The notes beneath the pieces are model-generated. The model made no database searches. It worked only from the letters and a program-made list of their open reading frames with translations, and was not told where the DNA came from. Of a stretch of DNA of 9,573 bases, positions 1 through 7,400 are shown piece after piece (within the stretch, counting starts at the first letter, position 1; every line of letters begins with the position of its first letter). A program made the position numbers and the translations under genes. The stretch is from DATLXU01 sp035575515 (lineage in GTDB: Bacteria > Acidobacteriota > Blastocatellia > UBA7656): the NCBI GenBank assembly GCA_035575515.1, contig DATLXU010000047.1, positions 1 through 9,573 of the forward strand, given 5' to 3'.

Positions 1-1
1 C

Positions 2-289
2 GAGCCGCGCTCGACGCCCGCCGCATCGCGCGCCGAAGGATTGATCGCAGCTTATCGCCTTGCGCGTTTAATCAACGACACGCGCGCTGAGCGGATTGCA
101 AGCTCGGTCAAAGCTTCAATCGGCTTTCAGCTCTCGCAGCAATTTGATGAGAACAATGCTCGCGCGCTTGCGAATCCAGAAAGAGCGATGGGCGGATTCC
201 GCGAGAGCATCACGTCGGCGCGAGTGCGGATAGATTTCGTGCAGCACAATATCTGCTCGCTCATCGGCGCAGCCGAAACACTGTTTTGA
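2..289 (+). CDS. C-terminal end of an unrecognised protein (5' truncated by window)
   Basis: The frame is open from the first full codon at position 2 to a TGA at 287-289, giving about 95 residues of a protein that begins outside the window. The visible part is mostly helical-looking, with residues such as YRLARLIND near its start and VRIDFVQHNICSLIGAAE near its end. The FVQH segment with a Gly/Ala-rich tail looks like a conserved C-terminal helix of a soluble protein. No signal peptide, membrane segment or catalytic motif can be judged from this fragment. The codon use (GCG, CGC and GCC rich) matches gmhB and recN, so I take it as a real gene and not chance. The stop lies 2 nt before the ATG of gmhB, which suggests a shared transcript and possibly translational coupling. 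I do not recognise the family and assign no function. Confidence 0.7.
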   Translation, partial: EPRSTPAASRAEGLIAAYRLARLINDTRAERIASSVKASIGFQLSQQFDENNARALANPERAMGGFRESITSARVRIDFVQHNICSLIGAAETLF

Positions 290-291
290 AG

Positions 292-870
292 ATGACGAAC
301 GCAAATCTTTCGCAGGCCGTCTTCATAGACCGCGACGGGACGATCAACGAAGACATCGGCTATGTTTCAAACGCCGACGAGTTGATAATCTATCCCTGGG
401 CCGCCGAAGCTATCAGGACGGTAAACGAAGCTGGCATGAAGGCCATAGTGATAACGAATCAATCGGGCATCGCGCGGGCGATGTACACCGAAGAGGCTCT
501 TGCAGAGATTCACGCGCGAATGGTTGAAGAGCTTGCGCGGGATGGCGCGCGGATTGACGCGATTTATTATTGCCCGCATCATCCGCGAATCGGAGACGAG
601 CGGTATCGCGCGCTGTGCGAGTGCCGCAAGCCGCTTCCGGGAATGCTGCATCGCGCAGCGCGCGAGCAGGCGATTGACCTTGCTCGCTCTTATGTAATCG
701 GCGACAAAGCGAGCGACATAAATCTTGCGGCAAGCGTCGGGGCGCGCAGCGCGCTTGTGCTGACAGGCTACGGGCGCGAGACATTCGATAATCGAAAGCA
801 GTGGCCCTGCGAGCCTGACATCGTAGCCGACAACTTGCTCGAAGCAGTGAAGCAGATACTTCAGGGGTAA
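292..870 (+). CDS. gmhB: D-glycero-D-manno-heptose 1,7-bisphosphate 7-phosphatase (HAD superfamily)
   Basis: This cytoplasmic HAD phosphatase removes the 7-phosphate of heptose 1,7-bisphosphate on the way to ADP- or GDP-heptose, the precursor of LPS core or other surface heptose. HAD motif I is DRDGT (nucleophile D13, acid/base D15), motif II is TNQSG (55-59), and the motif III/IV region is GDKASD (137-142). A CPH...CEC arrangement (C94, H96, C109, C111) is the structural zinc site that separates GmhB from most HAD relatives. It is followed by RKP, a substrate-contacting segment in the family. The length of 192 residues is normal. I chose ATG 292; a TTG at 286 would add two residues, but it overlaps the upstream stop and gives a less standard start. 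No strong ribosome binding site is visible, which fits coupling to the gene before it. A histidinol-phosphatase role is possible for this family but less likely. No gmhA or hldE neighbour is visible to confirm the pathway. Confidence 0.9.
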   Translation: MTNANLSQAVFIDRDGTINEDIGYVSNADELIIYPWAAEAIRTVNEAGMKAIVITNQSGIARAMYTEEALAEIHARMVEELARDGARIDAIYYCPHHPRIGDERYRALCECRKPLPGMLHRAAREQAIDLARSYVIGDKASDINLAASVGARSALVLTGYGRETFDNRKQWPCEPDIVADNLLEAVKQILQG

Positions 871-1001
871 ATGGTCAGGGGTCGCGGGTCAGCGTCAAAT
901 TAGGCGTAGCCTTCAAACTGGCTCCAGGAGCCAATTCTGGGGAAGCGCTTATTCTGATTCTGCCCCTGACCCCCTGATCTCTGACTCCTGCCTCCTGATT
1001 A
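871..1001. repeat. Intergenic element of inverted 7-bp repeats around a palindrome
   Basis: The whole gmhB-recN gap is built from short repeats. On the left, three in-register 7-bp units occupy 872-878, 879-885 and 886-892 (GGTCAG/GGGTCGC type). On the right, units of the opposite orientation (CTGACCC, CTGATCT, CTGACTC, CTGCCTC, CTGATTA) occupy 966-972 and then, in continuous register, 974-1001; another copy lies at 954-960. GGTCAGGGG (873-881) and CCCCTGACC (963-971) are exact inverted repeats. The centre carries a perfect palindrome at 919-933. No ribosome binding site or convincing promoter can be seen. It may be a small dispersed palindromic element, but only one copy is present here. Confidence 0.6.
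919..933. repeat. Perfect 15-nt palindrome between gmhB and recN
   Basis: TGGCTCC and GGAGCCA flank a single A, making a perfect inverted repeat with 7-bp arms. No T-tract follows on either strand, so it is not a standard intrinsic terminator. It sits near the middle of the heptad-repeat element and may be its core. Confidence 0.6.
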
Positions 1002-2701
1002 TGCTCACACTACTAAACATCTCGAACATCGCCCTGATTGATGAACTGCGCGTCGAGTTTGATCGCGGGTTAAACCTGCTGACGGGCGAGACAGGGTCGG
1101 GAAAGTCAATCATCGTTGACGCGCTCGGCGTGTTGATAGGCGGGCGGTTCACTTCCGACCTGCTCAAGGCGGGCGCAGAGCGCGCTTCCATCGAAGGGCT
1201 TTTTTCAGTCGGGCGAAACGCAGAACTCGAAACGATGCTCGAAGCCGCAGGCATAGAAATCGAAAGCGGCGAAGCGAGCGAGATAATCATCCGTCGCGAG
1301 CTTGCGGCAAGCGGCAGGAATAAAATCTTCATCAATAATCAGCTCGCAACGCAGTCGCTGTTGCGCGATCTCCGGCCATTCCTCGTTGACATTCACGGGC
1401 AGGGCGACCAGCAGACGCTTTTCAATCCCGACACTCACATGGAATTGCTCGATGCTTTCGCGGGCGTCGGCGCGCTGCGCCAGGAGGTGAGCGATTGCTA
1501 CAGGCGCTGGGCCGCGCTCAGGCGCGAGCTTGACGAGCTTGAGCGCGACGAGGCCGAGAAGTTTCAGTTGATAGACATCCTCCGCTTTCAGATTGACGAG
1601 CTTCAACGTGCGCGGCTCGTCGCGGGCGAAGACGAGCGATTGGAAGAAGAGCGCCGCCGCTTGATGAACGTCGAGAAGCTGACCGCCGCGTGCGCCGAAA
1701 GCTTCAACATAATCTACGAAGACAACGATTCGGCCATCACGCGCGTGCGGCAGGCGGCGAAGCGGGTCGAGGAATTAGGCGAGTACGAATCGAGCTTCCG
1801 CGATTACCTCGAAGGATTGGAATCGGCGCGGGCCGTGCTCGAAGACCTCGCATTCAGCCTACGCGACTTTTCTGATCGCCTGGAGTTTTCACCCGCGCGG
1901 TTGGAAGAGATTGAAAATCGCCTTGCCGAGATTTCGCGCTTGAAGCGCAAGTACGGCGGCACGATTGAAAGCGCGCTTGAACATCAGGCGCGTTCGGAGG
2001 ATCGCTTGCGCCAGATCGAGCGGTCTGATGAAAGAGAGTCGGAGCTAAGGGCAGAGCTTGAAAGCGCGCGGGCTGATTACATCGAGCGGGCGCGGAGGCT
2101 ACACGCAGAGCGAGTGCGCGCGGCGAAAAAGTTTGAAAAGGCGGTCGAGCGCGACCTGTCGGAAGTTGCGATGGAGAGCGCGCAGTTTCAGGTTCAGATC
2201 GCTGCGCCTTCGGGTAGTGAATTGAATGATGAAGAAGCTACGGCTTTCTTCACGGCGCGCGGCATTGATCGAGTTGAGTTTTATTTTTCGGCAAACGTTG
2301 GCGAATCGGTTCGCCCGCTCGCGCGCGTGGCGTCGGGCGGCGAGGCTTCGCGATTGATGCTTGTGCTGAAGACTGTAGCAAACGCTTCTGAGTTCCCGCG
2401 AACGATTGTCTTTGATGAGATAGATACAGGCATCGGCGGGCGCGTGAGCGAAGCGGTTGGCGTGAAGCTGAAGAAGCTCGCGGAGACAAATCAAGTATTG
2501 TGTGTGACGCACCAGCCGCAGATAGCGCGCTTTGCCGATTCTCATCTGCTCGTGCAAAAAGAAGTGGTCGCGGGCCGCACGGAAGTGCGGGTCGAAAAAC
2601 TTGATCGGCATGGCCGCGTTGAGGAGTTGGCTCGAATGCTCACAGGCGCAGAGATAACCGAGAGCGCGCGACGGCACGCGCGTGAGATGCTTAAAACGTA
2701 G
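1001..2701 (+). CDS. recN: DNA repair protein RecN (SMC-like ATPase)
   Basis: RecN is a cytoplasmic SMC-family ATPase that binds DNA ends and helps RecA-dependent repair of double-strand breaks. The product is 566 residues, the usual length. An N-terminal ATPase half has Walker A GETGSGKS (29-36) and the conserved IHGQGDQQTLF (131-141). The middle, about 155-365, is rich in Glu, Arg and Leu with heptad-like spacing and forms the expected coiled coil. The C-terminal half has the ABC signature VASGGEASRL (from 443), Walker B TIVFDEIDTGIGG (from 468, D472/E473) and the switch histidine in VTHQPQIA (H504). The start MLTLLNISNIALID matches the family's opening beta strand, so ATG 1001 is well placed, although no ribosome binding site precedes it; a 7-bp repeat runs directly into the ATG. 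No LexA-type operator was recognised upstream. All key residues are present and the gene looks intact. Confidence 0.97.
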   Translation: MLTLLNISNIALIDELRVEFDRGLNLLTGETGSGKSIIVDALGVLIGGRFTSDLLKAGAERASIEGLFSVGRNAELETMLEAAGIEIESGEASEIIIRRELAASGRNKIFINNQLATQSLLRDLRPFLVDIHGQGDQQTLFNPDTHMELLDAFAGVGALRQEVSDCYRRWAALRRELDELERDEAEKFQLIDILRFQIDELQRARLVAGEDERLEEERRRLMNVEKLTAACAESFNIIYEDNDSAITRVRQAAKRVEELGEYESSFRDYLEGLESARAVLEDLAFSLRDFSDRLEFSPARLEEIENRLAEISRLKRKYGGTIESALEHQARSEDRLRQIERSDERESELRAELESARADYIERARRLHAERVRAAKKFEKAVERDLSEVAMESAQFQVQIAAPSGSELNDEEATAFFTARGIDRVEFYFSANVGESVRPLARVASGGEASRLMLVLKTVANASEFPRTIVFDEIDTGIGGRVSEAVGVKLKKLAETNQVLCVTHQPQIARFADSHLLVQKEVVAGRTEVRVEKLDRHGRVEELARMLTGAEITESARRHAREMLKT

Positions 2702-2732
2702 TTGGGCTGTTGCGTTGTTTGTGCTCGGCAGC

Positions 2733-2761
2733 TTGTAGCTGGCTTGTTGACTCGGTATATT
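2733..2761 (+). promoter_or_regulatory. Possible weak promoter upstream of the decayed small gene
   Basis: TTGTAG (2733-2738) and TATATT (2756-2761) are separated by 17 bp and lie just before an AAGGAG ribosome binding site. The -10 box is close to consensus but the -35 is poor. This is a pattern match only. Confidence 0.25.
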
Positions 2762-2785
2762 CAGGTCGAAAAGGAGATTATAAAA

Positions 2786-2888
2786 ATGGTCATAGAGAGG
2801 AGATCGTCAAAGAAATAGAAAGAGTGCCTGACGAGCATCTGGAAGGACTCTATAGGATCATTAAAGACTTCGAGATAAAAAAAGAGCC
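2786..2888 (+). pseudogene. Decayed small antitoxin-like gene, frameshifted and cut by the insertion sequence
   Basis: An AAGGAG at 2771-2776 lies 9 nt before ATG 2786, a good initiation site. From that ATG the frame gives only ten codons before TAG (2816-2818). Shifting frame at the GAGAGGAG run (2795-2802) restores a protein-like sequence, EEIVKEIERVPDEHLEG followed by LYRIIKDFEIKKE. The simplest reading is an AG duplication or a one-base loss near the start. The repaired peptide resembles the N-terminal helices of small antitoxin or DUF2281-like proteins, which often read 'EIEKVPEEYLEEVYDFIK'; that similarity is from memory and weak. The reading stops making sense at 2889, where the insertion sequence begins, and I could not find its continuation beyond 3857. 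No toxin partner is visible. Confidence 0.5.
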
Positions 2889-2910
2889 GGCTCATGTAAT
2901 CAATTTGTGC
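2889..2910 (+). repeat. Left terminal inverted repeat of the IS
   Basis: The 22-bp end starts GGCTCATGTAA and ends AATTTGTGC. It matches the reverse complement of 3836-3857 at 20 of 22 positions, differing only at the two bases between those blocks (TC against CT). Confidence 0.88.
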
Positions 2911-2926
2911 ATGTTAAACTCTGGGA

Positions 2927-3854
2927 ATGATCTTCCCAGTAACCGATTTGCTCGATGACCAAGAAAGCCTCGAGTGGTTGGAGAAATACTTTCACCCAAA
3001 AGGACTCCGTTGCCCTTCCTGTCGGGCAACAACTCAACTGGCGCGAGTCTTTCGCACTCACAAGCGTGGCTTTGTCGATTATCGATGCCAAAAATGCCAG
3101 AGCGTCTACAATCTCTATACTGGAACCCTTTTCGCAGGCTCCAACCTTGAACCACGACGAGTTGTGCTTCTGCTGCGAGGTGTGTGCAAGGGCGACCCCT
3201 CGACCGTGCTTTCTGAGGAACTGTCGCTCTCACGCCAGTGCGTGCATCGTTGGCGCTGCCCGATCCAAGCCAATGCCTATGAGATGTTGAGCCGAAGCGC
3301 GTTGACAGACTCGGATACCGAAACTGACGAGATGTTTCCGCAACGCGGAAAAAAAGGTGAAAACACAGCGATCCCGAGCGTCCGCCGCGCCGGAGAAGCC
3401 CACAAGCGAAAGGGACACGGGACGTATGAAAATGATCGGCCCTCCGTGGTCGGGACTGTTGGCCGAGAAAGTGGCCAGTGTCGGTTGAGAGTGAGAGAAC
3501 ATACCGACAGCAAGACTTTGAACGAACATGTACATGGCTCGACGAAGAAGGAAGCCACCTGTTACACAGATGAATGGCAAGGCTACAACAAGATCAACCG
3601 GACACACCGCCACGGTATGTCACGGGAAGAAAGAGTGGGCGAGAGATGATGACGGGGATGGAGTGCGAGAGGTCCATGTCAACACAATCGAAGGGCTGTG
3701 GACTGCGGCCCGAAATTTTCTGCGACCGTTTCGAGGAGTTCACAAGAAGTATCTGAAATACTATATGGCGATGTGCGAACATAGAATCAACCTAAAACGC
3801 ATCAGCCCAAAGTTCATTGCTCAGCTTGTTGTCGAGCACAAATTAGTTACATGA
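2927..3854 (+). pseudogene. IS1595-family transposase, one-base frameshift
   Basis: This DDE-type transposase would be about 308 residues if the frame were restored. An N-terminal zinc ribbon (C29-x2-C32 and C54-x2-C57) precedes a helical segment with LSEELSLSRQCVHRW, then the ISXO2-like RNase H-fold domain. The first catalytic Asp is in TETDEMF (D134) and the second in CYTDEWQGY (D215). The third-residue region VHVNTIEGLW, with the following helix to MCEHRIN, is in another frame. The first frame runs to TGA 3647-3649. The second becomes family-like from codon GCC 3609 (ATVCHGKKEW). The join needs the reader to skip one base at about 3607-3608 in the run ACACCGCC, so a single inserted C is the likely lesion. 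Moving +1 is not the usual programmed frameshift of insertion sequences and no AAAAAAG-type slip site is present, so I call it inactive. The start at ATG 2927 has only a weak ribosome binding site. Confidence 0.9.
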
Positions 3855-3857
3855 GCC
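3836..3857 (-). repeat. Right terminal inverted repeat of the IS
   Basis: This is the inverted partner of 2889-2910, matching at 20 of 22 bases. It begins inside the last codons of the transposase, as is common for compact elements. Confidence 0.88.
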
Positions 3858-3866
3858 AAGGCTTTT

Positions 3867-4142
3867 TCATCTCAGCCTCCTTTCCAGACTCGCGCTTCGC
3901 CCGACAAGCGCCCTTGAGCTACTCAGTTGCGGAGTGCTTGCCTTAGGCCGGACAACGACGAACCGGGCGCCAGCGGCTTCAGAGTTTTCTTGTTTCCCGC
4001 CCATTCTCCAAGCTACAAACTCCGTGCGCTGCTCTTTCCACTCGGGGTACTTCTCAGCGAGGTGAAGCCGCAATATCGCGGAGGCGAAGTCCAGGAGGTA
4101 GATCAGAACATGCTGTTGGTAAGGGTATAGTTGGTTTAGCAT
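3867..4142 (-). CDS. Small hypothetical protein (91 aa)
   Basis: I do not recognise this protein. In its favour is a near-perfect ribosome binding site, AAAAGGAGG (4147-4155 on the - strand), 4 nt before the ATG. The first 50 residues (MLNQLYPYQQHVLIYLLDFA, then a charged EKYPEWKEQR segment) also look like a real helical domain. Against it, the last 40 residues are Ser/Arg-rich and look less protein-like, and the stop lies 10 bp from the IS right end. It may be intact, or the head of a larger gene whose tail was lost to decay or to the insertion. It lies downstream of the terminator at 4258-4287, so it would need its own promoter; TATACT at 4172-4177 (- strand) is a possible -10, but no -35 was found. 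Confidence 0.45.
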   Translation of the reverse strand: MLNQLYPYQQHVLIYLLDFASAILRLHLAEKYPEWKEQRTEFVAWRMGGKQENSEAAGARFVVVRPKASTPQLSSSRALVGRSASLERRLR

Positions 4143-4146
4143 ATGT

Positions 4147-4155
4147 CCTCCTTTT
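4147..4155 (-). promoter_or_regulatory. Strong ribosome binding site for the 91-aa ORF
   Basis: AAAAGGAGG on the - strand precedes ATG 4142 with a tight 4-nt spacer. It is the strongest Shine-Dalgarno match seen in the window and the main reason to take this small ORF seriously. Confidence 0.55.
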
Positions 4156-4236
4156 CGAAGATCGTAGGGCGAGTATAGGCCAAAGTTAAGTTACGGGTTT
4201 TTGAGGAGGAGCCAGGTGAGAGACGAGTTGAGGAAT

Positions 4237-4260
4237 TTTGTAGACAAATTTGTAGACAAA
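4237..4260. repeat. Tandem pair of 12-bp palindromes
   Basis: TTTGTAGACAAA occurs twice with no gap (4237-4248 and 4249-4260). Each copy is an inverted repeat (TTTGT, AG, ACAAA). The pair abuts the T-tract of the operon terminator. Such an arrangement could be a binding site for a dimeric protein or a recombination site, but no partner copy is visible in the window. Confidence 0.7.
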
Positions 4261-4287
4261 AAGAAAGAGCTACCTGTGAGGTAGCTC
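4258..4287 (-). terminator. Rho-independent terminator of the defence-type operon
   Basis: On the - strand, GAGCTACCT and AGGTAGCTC (9-bp perfect arms, 3-nt loop) are followed by TTTCTTTTT. It lies about 160 nt after the stop of the DUF499 ATPase gene and points the right way to end that transcript. It should also insulate the operon from the small gene downstream. Confidence 0.8.
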
Positions 4288-4320
4288 TCCCGCTGATTAA
4301 GAGTCTAAAACGTGCCTTTG

Positions 4321-4388
4321 GGCTGAGTTTCGTTGAGTCTGCTAGAGTGTCATAAACTTTGCTCTGGTCCAACTTACCGGACTCAGCC
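4321..4388. other. Inverted repeat in the operon 3' untranslated region
   Basis: GGCTGAGT (4321-4328) and ACTCAGCC (4381-4388) are perfect 8-bp inverted arms. A smaller AGAG/CTCT pairing is possible inside. The region lies between the ATPase stop and the terminator and has no supported ORF. It could be structured RNA or mere chance; no known RNA family was recognised. Confidence 0.3.
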
Positions 4389-4448
4389 TTTTCTTTGTGT
4401 ATAGGTAAGGTTGCGCTGTTTTGGATGAGTTGACACACCAAAAACAGA

Positions 4449-7400
4449 TTACTTCGTTTCTTCATCAAGATTTAGTCCTAACTGTTTTGCTGCTTCCTTC
4501 GCGGTTTTATATTGCTGATTGGATTCATTCAAAGGACTGCTATCAGTCGAGGTGATTTTGAAACTGACTTGGATCTCAATCTTGTTTCCGCTCATCGCAA
4601 ACGGCGTGATGAAGTAGTTGAACAGATCTGTGTAGCGTTCCAGAGGAACTTTGCCTGAGATGGTGATTGATTTAAACTCCCTGGTTTTCGGCTCCGCTCT
4701 TTCCGGCGGTATCGCTTTACCTTCGCTACCTATGCCCGACGGCAGTGATCCCGGAGTTGTAGACCCAACCGGCTCAACCGGCACGTTCGGAGCTTCAGCC
4801 GGTTTGAGGCTTTTATCAACCAGCCAATAGTTGCTGTCTTGAACATCAAAGAAGGGGACATTCTCTTTGAAATAAAACTTGGTGAAGTCCTTTCCGTCGC
4901 CGGTAGCGATGCAGAAATTTCCTTCGTAACAATATTTAAGCAGGCTCTTCTGGACAGCCTCTACGCCTGTGACCATAGGCTTATCGTCGAAGCGAATAAA
5001 AGCTTCGTAAACATCTTTTGCCTTGATCGGCTGAGTCTCAGTCGGCAGCAGGTTGTTGTTTTTCAATGTCCCCAGTCCCACCGATTCAAGCAGCCATTCT
5101 TCATCCTTCAACGCGGCAATGACATTGGTGTTTATTTGTGCGTCTAAATTTTCTTTGAACTGTTTCACAACCAGCTTGCTCAAACCGTTCTTCACAGAGT
5201 ATTTCAAAAGCGTAGAGTAGGCGGCGACCAGCGAGCTATCAACCTGCTTGCTTGCTTCTTCAGCTTTGCGCTTCAGCTCGTCTTTTTGATCCCGTTCGAG
5301 TTGCGAGCTGTAATCGGTGCTGATCTTCTGACAAGCCAGATAGTCTCTTACATCTGAGTAGAGCTTGCCTGTGCCAATTTCAGATGCCATTAAAAAGAGA
5401 ATTGTGTTTCGATATATGCGCTCGCTGTTGCCTCGCTTTGTCGCAATCTTTTCAATGACCTGTTTTGTCTCTTTGCTGATTTCATTTGAGCCGGATTGAT
5501 GCTTTGGACTCAAGATCACCAGCGTCAGCCGTTGCTGCTCAGGCACATCTTCAGACGGATTGACCAGCACATTGAAGCCTTGAACGGTGCGGCTCTTTTC
5601 CGTTATGCGCCTCAGTATCTCCGCTTCGGTTTCATGACTCTTTACATCGCCCTTGGCCTGATTTATCAGGATGTTGATGTTCGGCTTGGTGTGGAACCAG
5701 TAACGCTTTGCGCTGCCCGATTGCGCGTAGTAGAGGTAATAGGCGCTGGCTTCAAGCTCATCCAGCGCGCCATTGATGCTGTTGTGATTGAAACCATCCG
5801 GCTCAAGCAGATTCAATTTTATGTCAGCAACCGACACGCCTTTGTTTGCGCCGTCGCTTCCAAACGAGTTCAGCAGAATCACCGATGCAATCCCCTCGGC
5901 CAGCCGCCATCTGCCATACTCGCTTTTGTTTTCATCCACCTTGAAAGCGTTTGAAGATGATCCTGATACGTCCGCGCTTATGACCGCGTCGTAGCCATTG
6001 CCGAATAACGTCTTCAACTGGCCTGACAGCGCGTCAATGTTTTCAAAGCTCACATCGCCCGAATCAATCAACAGGTTCGAGCCGGCAAGCGAGTTCTGTC
6101 TCTTCCACAAATCGCTCACGATTGCCGCAAGCAAGCGCAACACGCCGCGCGTGCGCTGGAATCCGTGATGGCTTGCCCACCGGATGCGAAATACATCTAT
6201 CAGCTCAGGGTGAAACGGGTAGGATTTCAAAATCTTGGTCTTATAATCCGCCTTCGTCGCATGAGGCGGCATCTCCATCCAGTTCTCCTGATAAAGCTGA
6301 AGGTACTTTGATGCGCAGGCTTCTATCTGCGCCGGGTCGCCTATGTCTTCAAATAATCTTCGCCTGATGACTTCGTAAATCTCTTCGTCGGCAACCGGCT
6401 TTGTGTCAGCGCCCACGCGCCGGACGCGCTGTTCGAGCGAAGTTAGAATCTGCTGCGCCTGAGCGGTGTTTCCGACTTCCTGCGGGCTTGCAGGCAGCGT
6501 AATTAGCGCAACGCAATGGTTCGCCCCGGCGATTGCTTCGGTCAACTCCTGCATGAAGCTTATCGTCTGGTCAGCGAGCGTGCTGCCGCCGACTTTCTTT
6601 GCCGATGCCTTTACGCAGTAATCCGCAAGCTCATCAATCAGAACGAGCGCCGGAGCGCATTGCTCCAACACCTTCTTGAAAAGGCCAGCCGGAGCAATCA
6701 TCTGTTCATCATTCTTGCGGATGATCTCGTAGGCTTCCTTTCCGCCAAGCTGATAGGCAAGCTCGCCCCAGACGGTTTGAATGTGAACGCCGTCCTGCGT
6801 AGTCCTCCCATTTGCCGGATCGTTCGTCGTGTTGGTGAAGACAGCGATGTTCGCGCTCTTAAATTCGGGCGCTCCCGTGTAGCTCAACAATTCCCTCACC
6901 GAGTCGGATTGAGCCGCGTTCCTGCCCCACTTGCAGATGTGATAAAGGGAAATCAGCGTGTGCGTCTTGCCGCCGCCGAATCCTGTTTGCAACGAGATGA
7001 CGCGGTTCTCGGCATCCTCGTTTCCGTTCAGCCCTTTGATGACAGTCCGGGCGATTGACTTTAAGCCTGCGGTAAAGAATGTCTTGGAAAAGAAGACCAC
7101 AGGGTTGCTGTATATCTCGCGCCCGCCTCCCAGAGCGACCTCCGCAAGGTTCGCGGCAAAGACGCTCTCATCCAGCCTTCCCTGCTTGATGTCGAGATGC
7201 GGCGTCACCACGCGAAACCATGGCATGGTAGCTGAAGACATGGGCAGGGACGCGGCTTCCGCTTTTTTGGTCTTCGATTTCGGCTCCGCAGCTTTGTTCT
7301 CTTTGAGCTTTACGATTTCGGCTTCAAGCTCGTCCATCTTCAGCAGCCGGGCGATTGCCTTCATGTGAATCCATGCCTTTGCCGCTTCGTCTTCGTCTAC

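Larger units (their letters stand above)
2889..3857 (+). mobile_element. IS1595-family insertion sequence, defective
   Basis: This is a 969-bp element with matching ends and a single transposase reading region, the expected size for the IS1595 family. Both ends begin GGCTCATGTAA reading inward. The 8-bp flanks (AAAGAGCC on the left, AAGGCTTT on the right) are not duplicates, although this family normally makes 8-bp duplications. Either decay or a rearrangement across the element has removed the signature. The transposase carries a frameshift, so the copy should not move by itself. Confidence 0.88.

Noticed and set aside
919..933. Palindrome as an intrinsic terminator of gmhB
   Set aside because: No T-tract follows the hairpin on either strand.
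2099..2677. 192-aa - strand ORF opposite recN
   Set aside because: It lies antisense to the conserved RecN signature and Walker B motifs; its Arg/His-rich composition is typical of a shadow frame in GC-rich DNA.
2747..2775. TTGACT at 2747-2752 as a -35 box
   Set aside because: At 17 bp downstream there is AAAGGA, not a -10 box; the TTGTAG/TATATT pair is slightly better but still weak.
3600..3650. Programmed frameshifting to make an active transposase
   Set aside because: The needed shift is +1, and no A-rich slippery heptamer or stimulatory structure was recognised at the join; a single inserted C explains it better.
4136..4468. 110-aa - strand ORF overlapping the end of the ATPase gene
   Set aside because: It reads through the operon's terminator hairpin and the tandem palindromes, has no ribosome binding site, and its composition is Ser/Leu-rich without domain character.
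5496..5954. 152-aa + strand ORF opposite the DUF499 ATPase
   Set aside because: It is an antisense shadow of a well-supported gene with no independent start signal.
6516..7058. 180-aa + strand ORF opposite the DUF499 ATPase
   Set aside because: It lies wholly antisense to the Walker A to Walker B region, which is clearly coding on the other strand; no ribosome binding site or family resemblance was seen.
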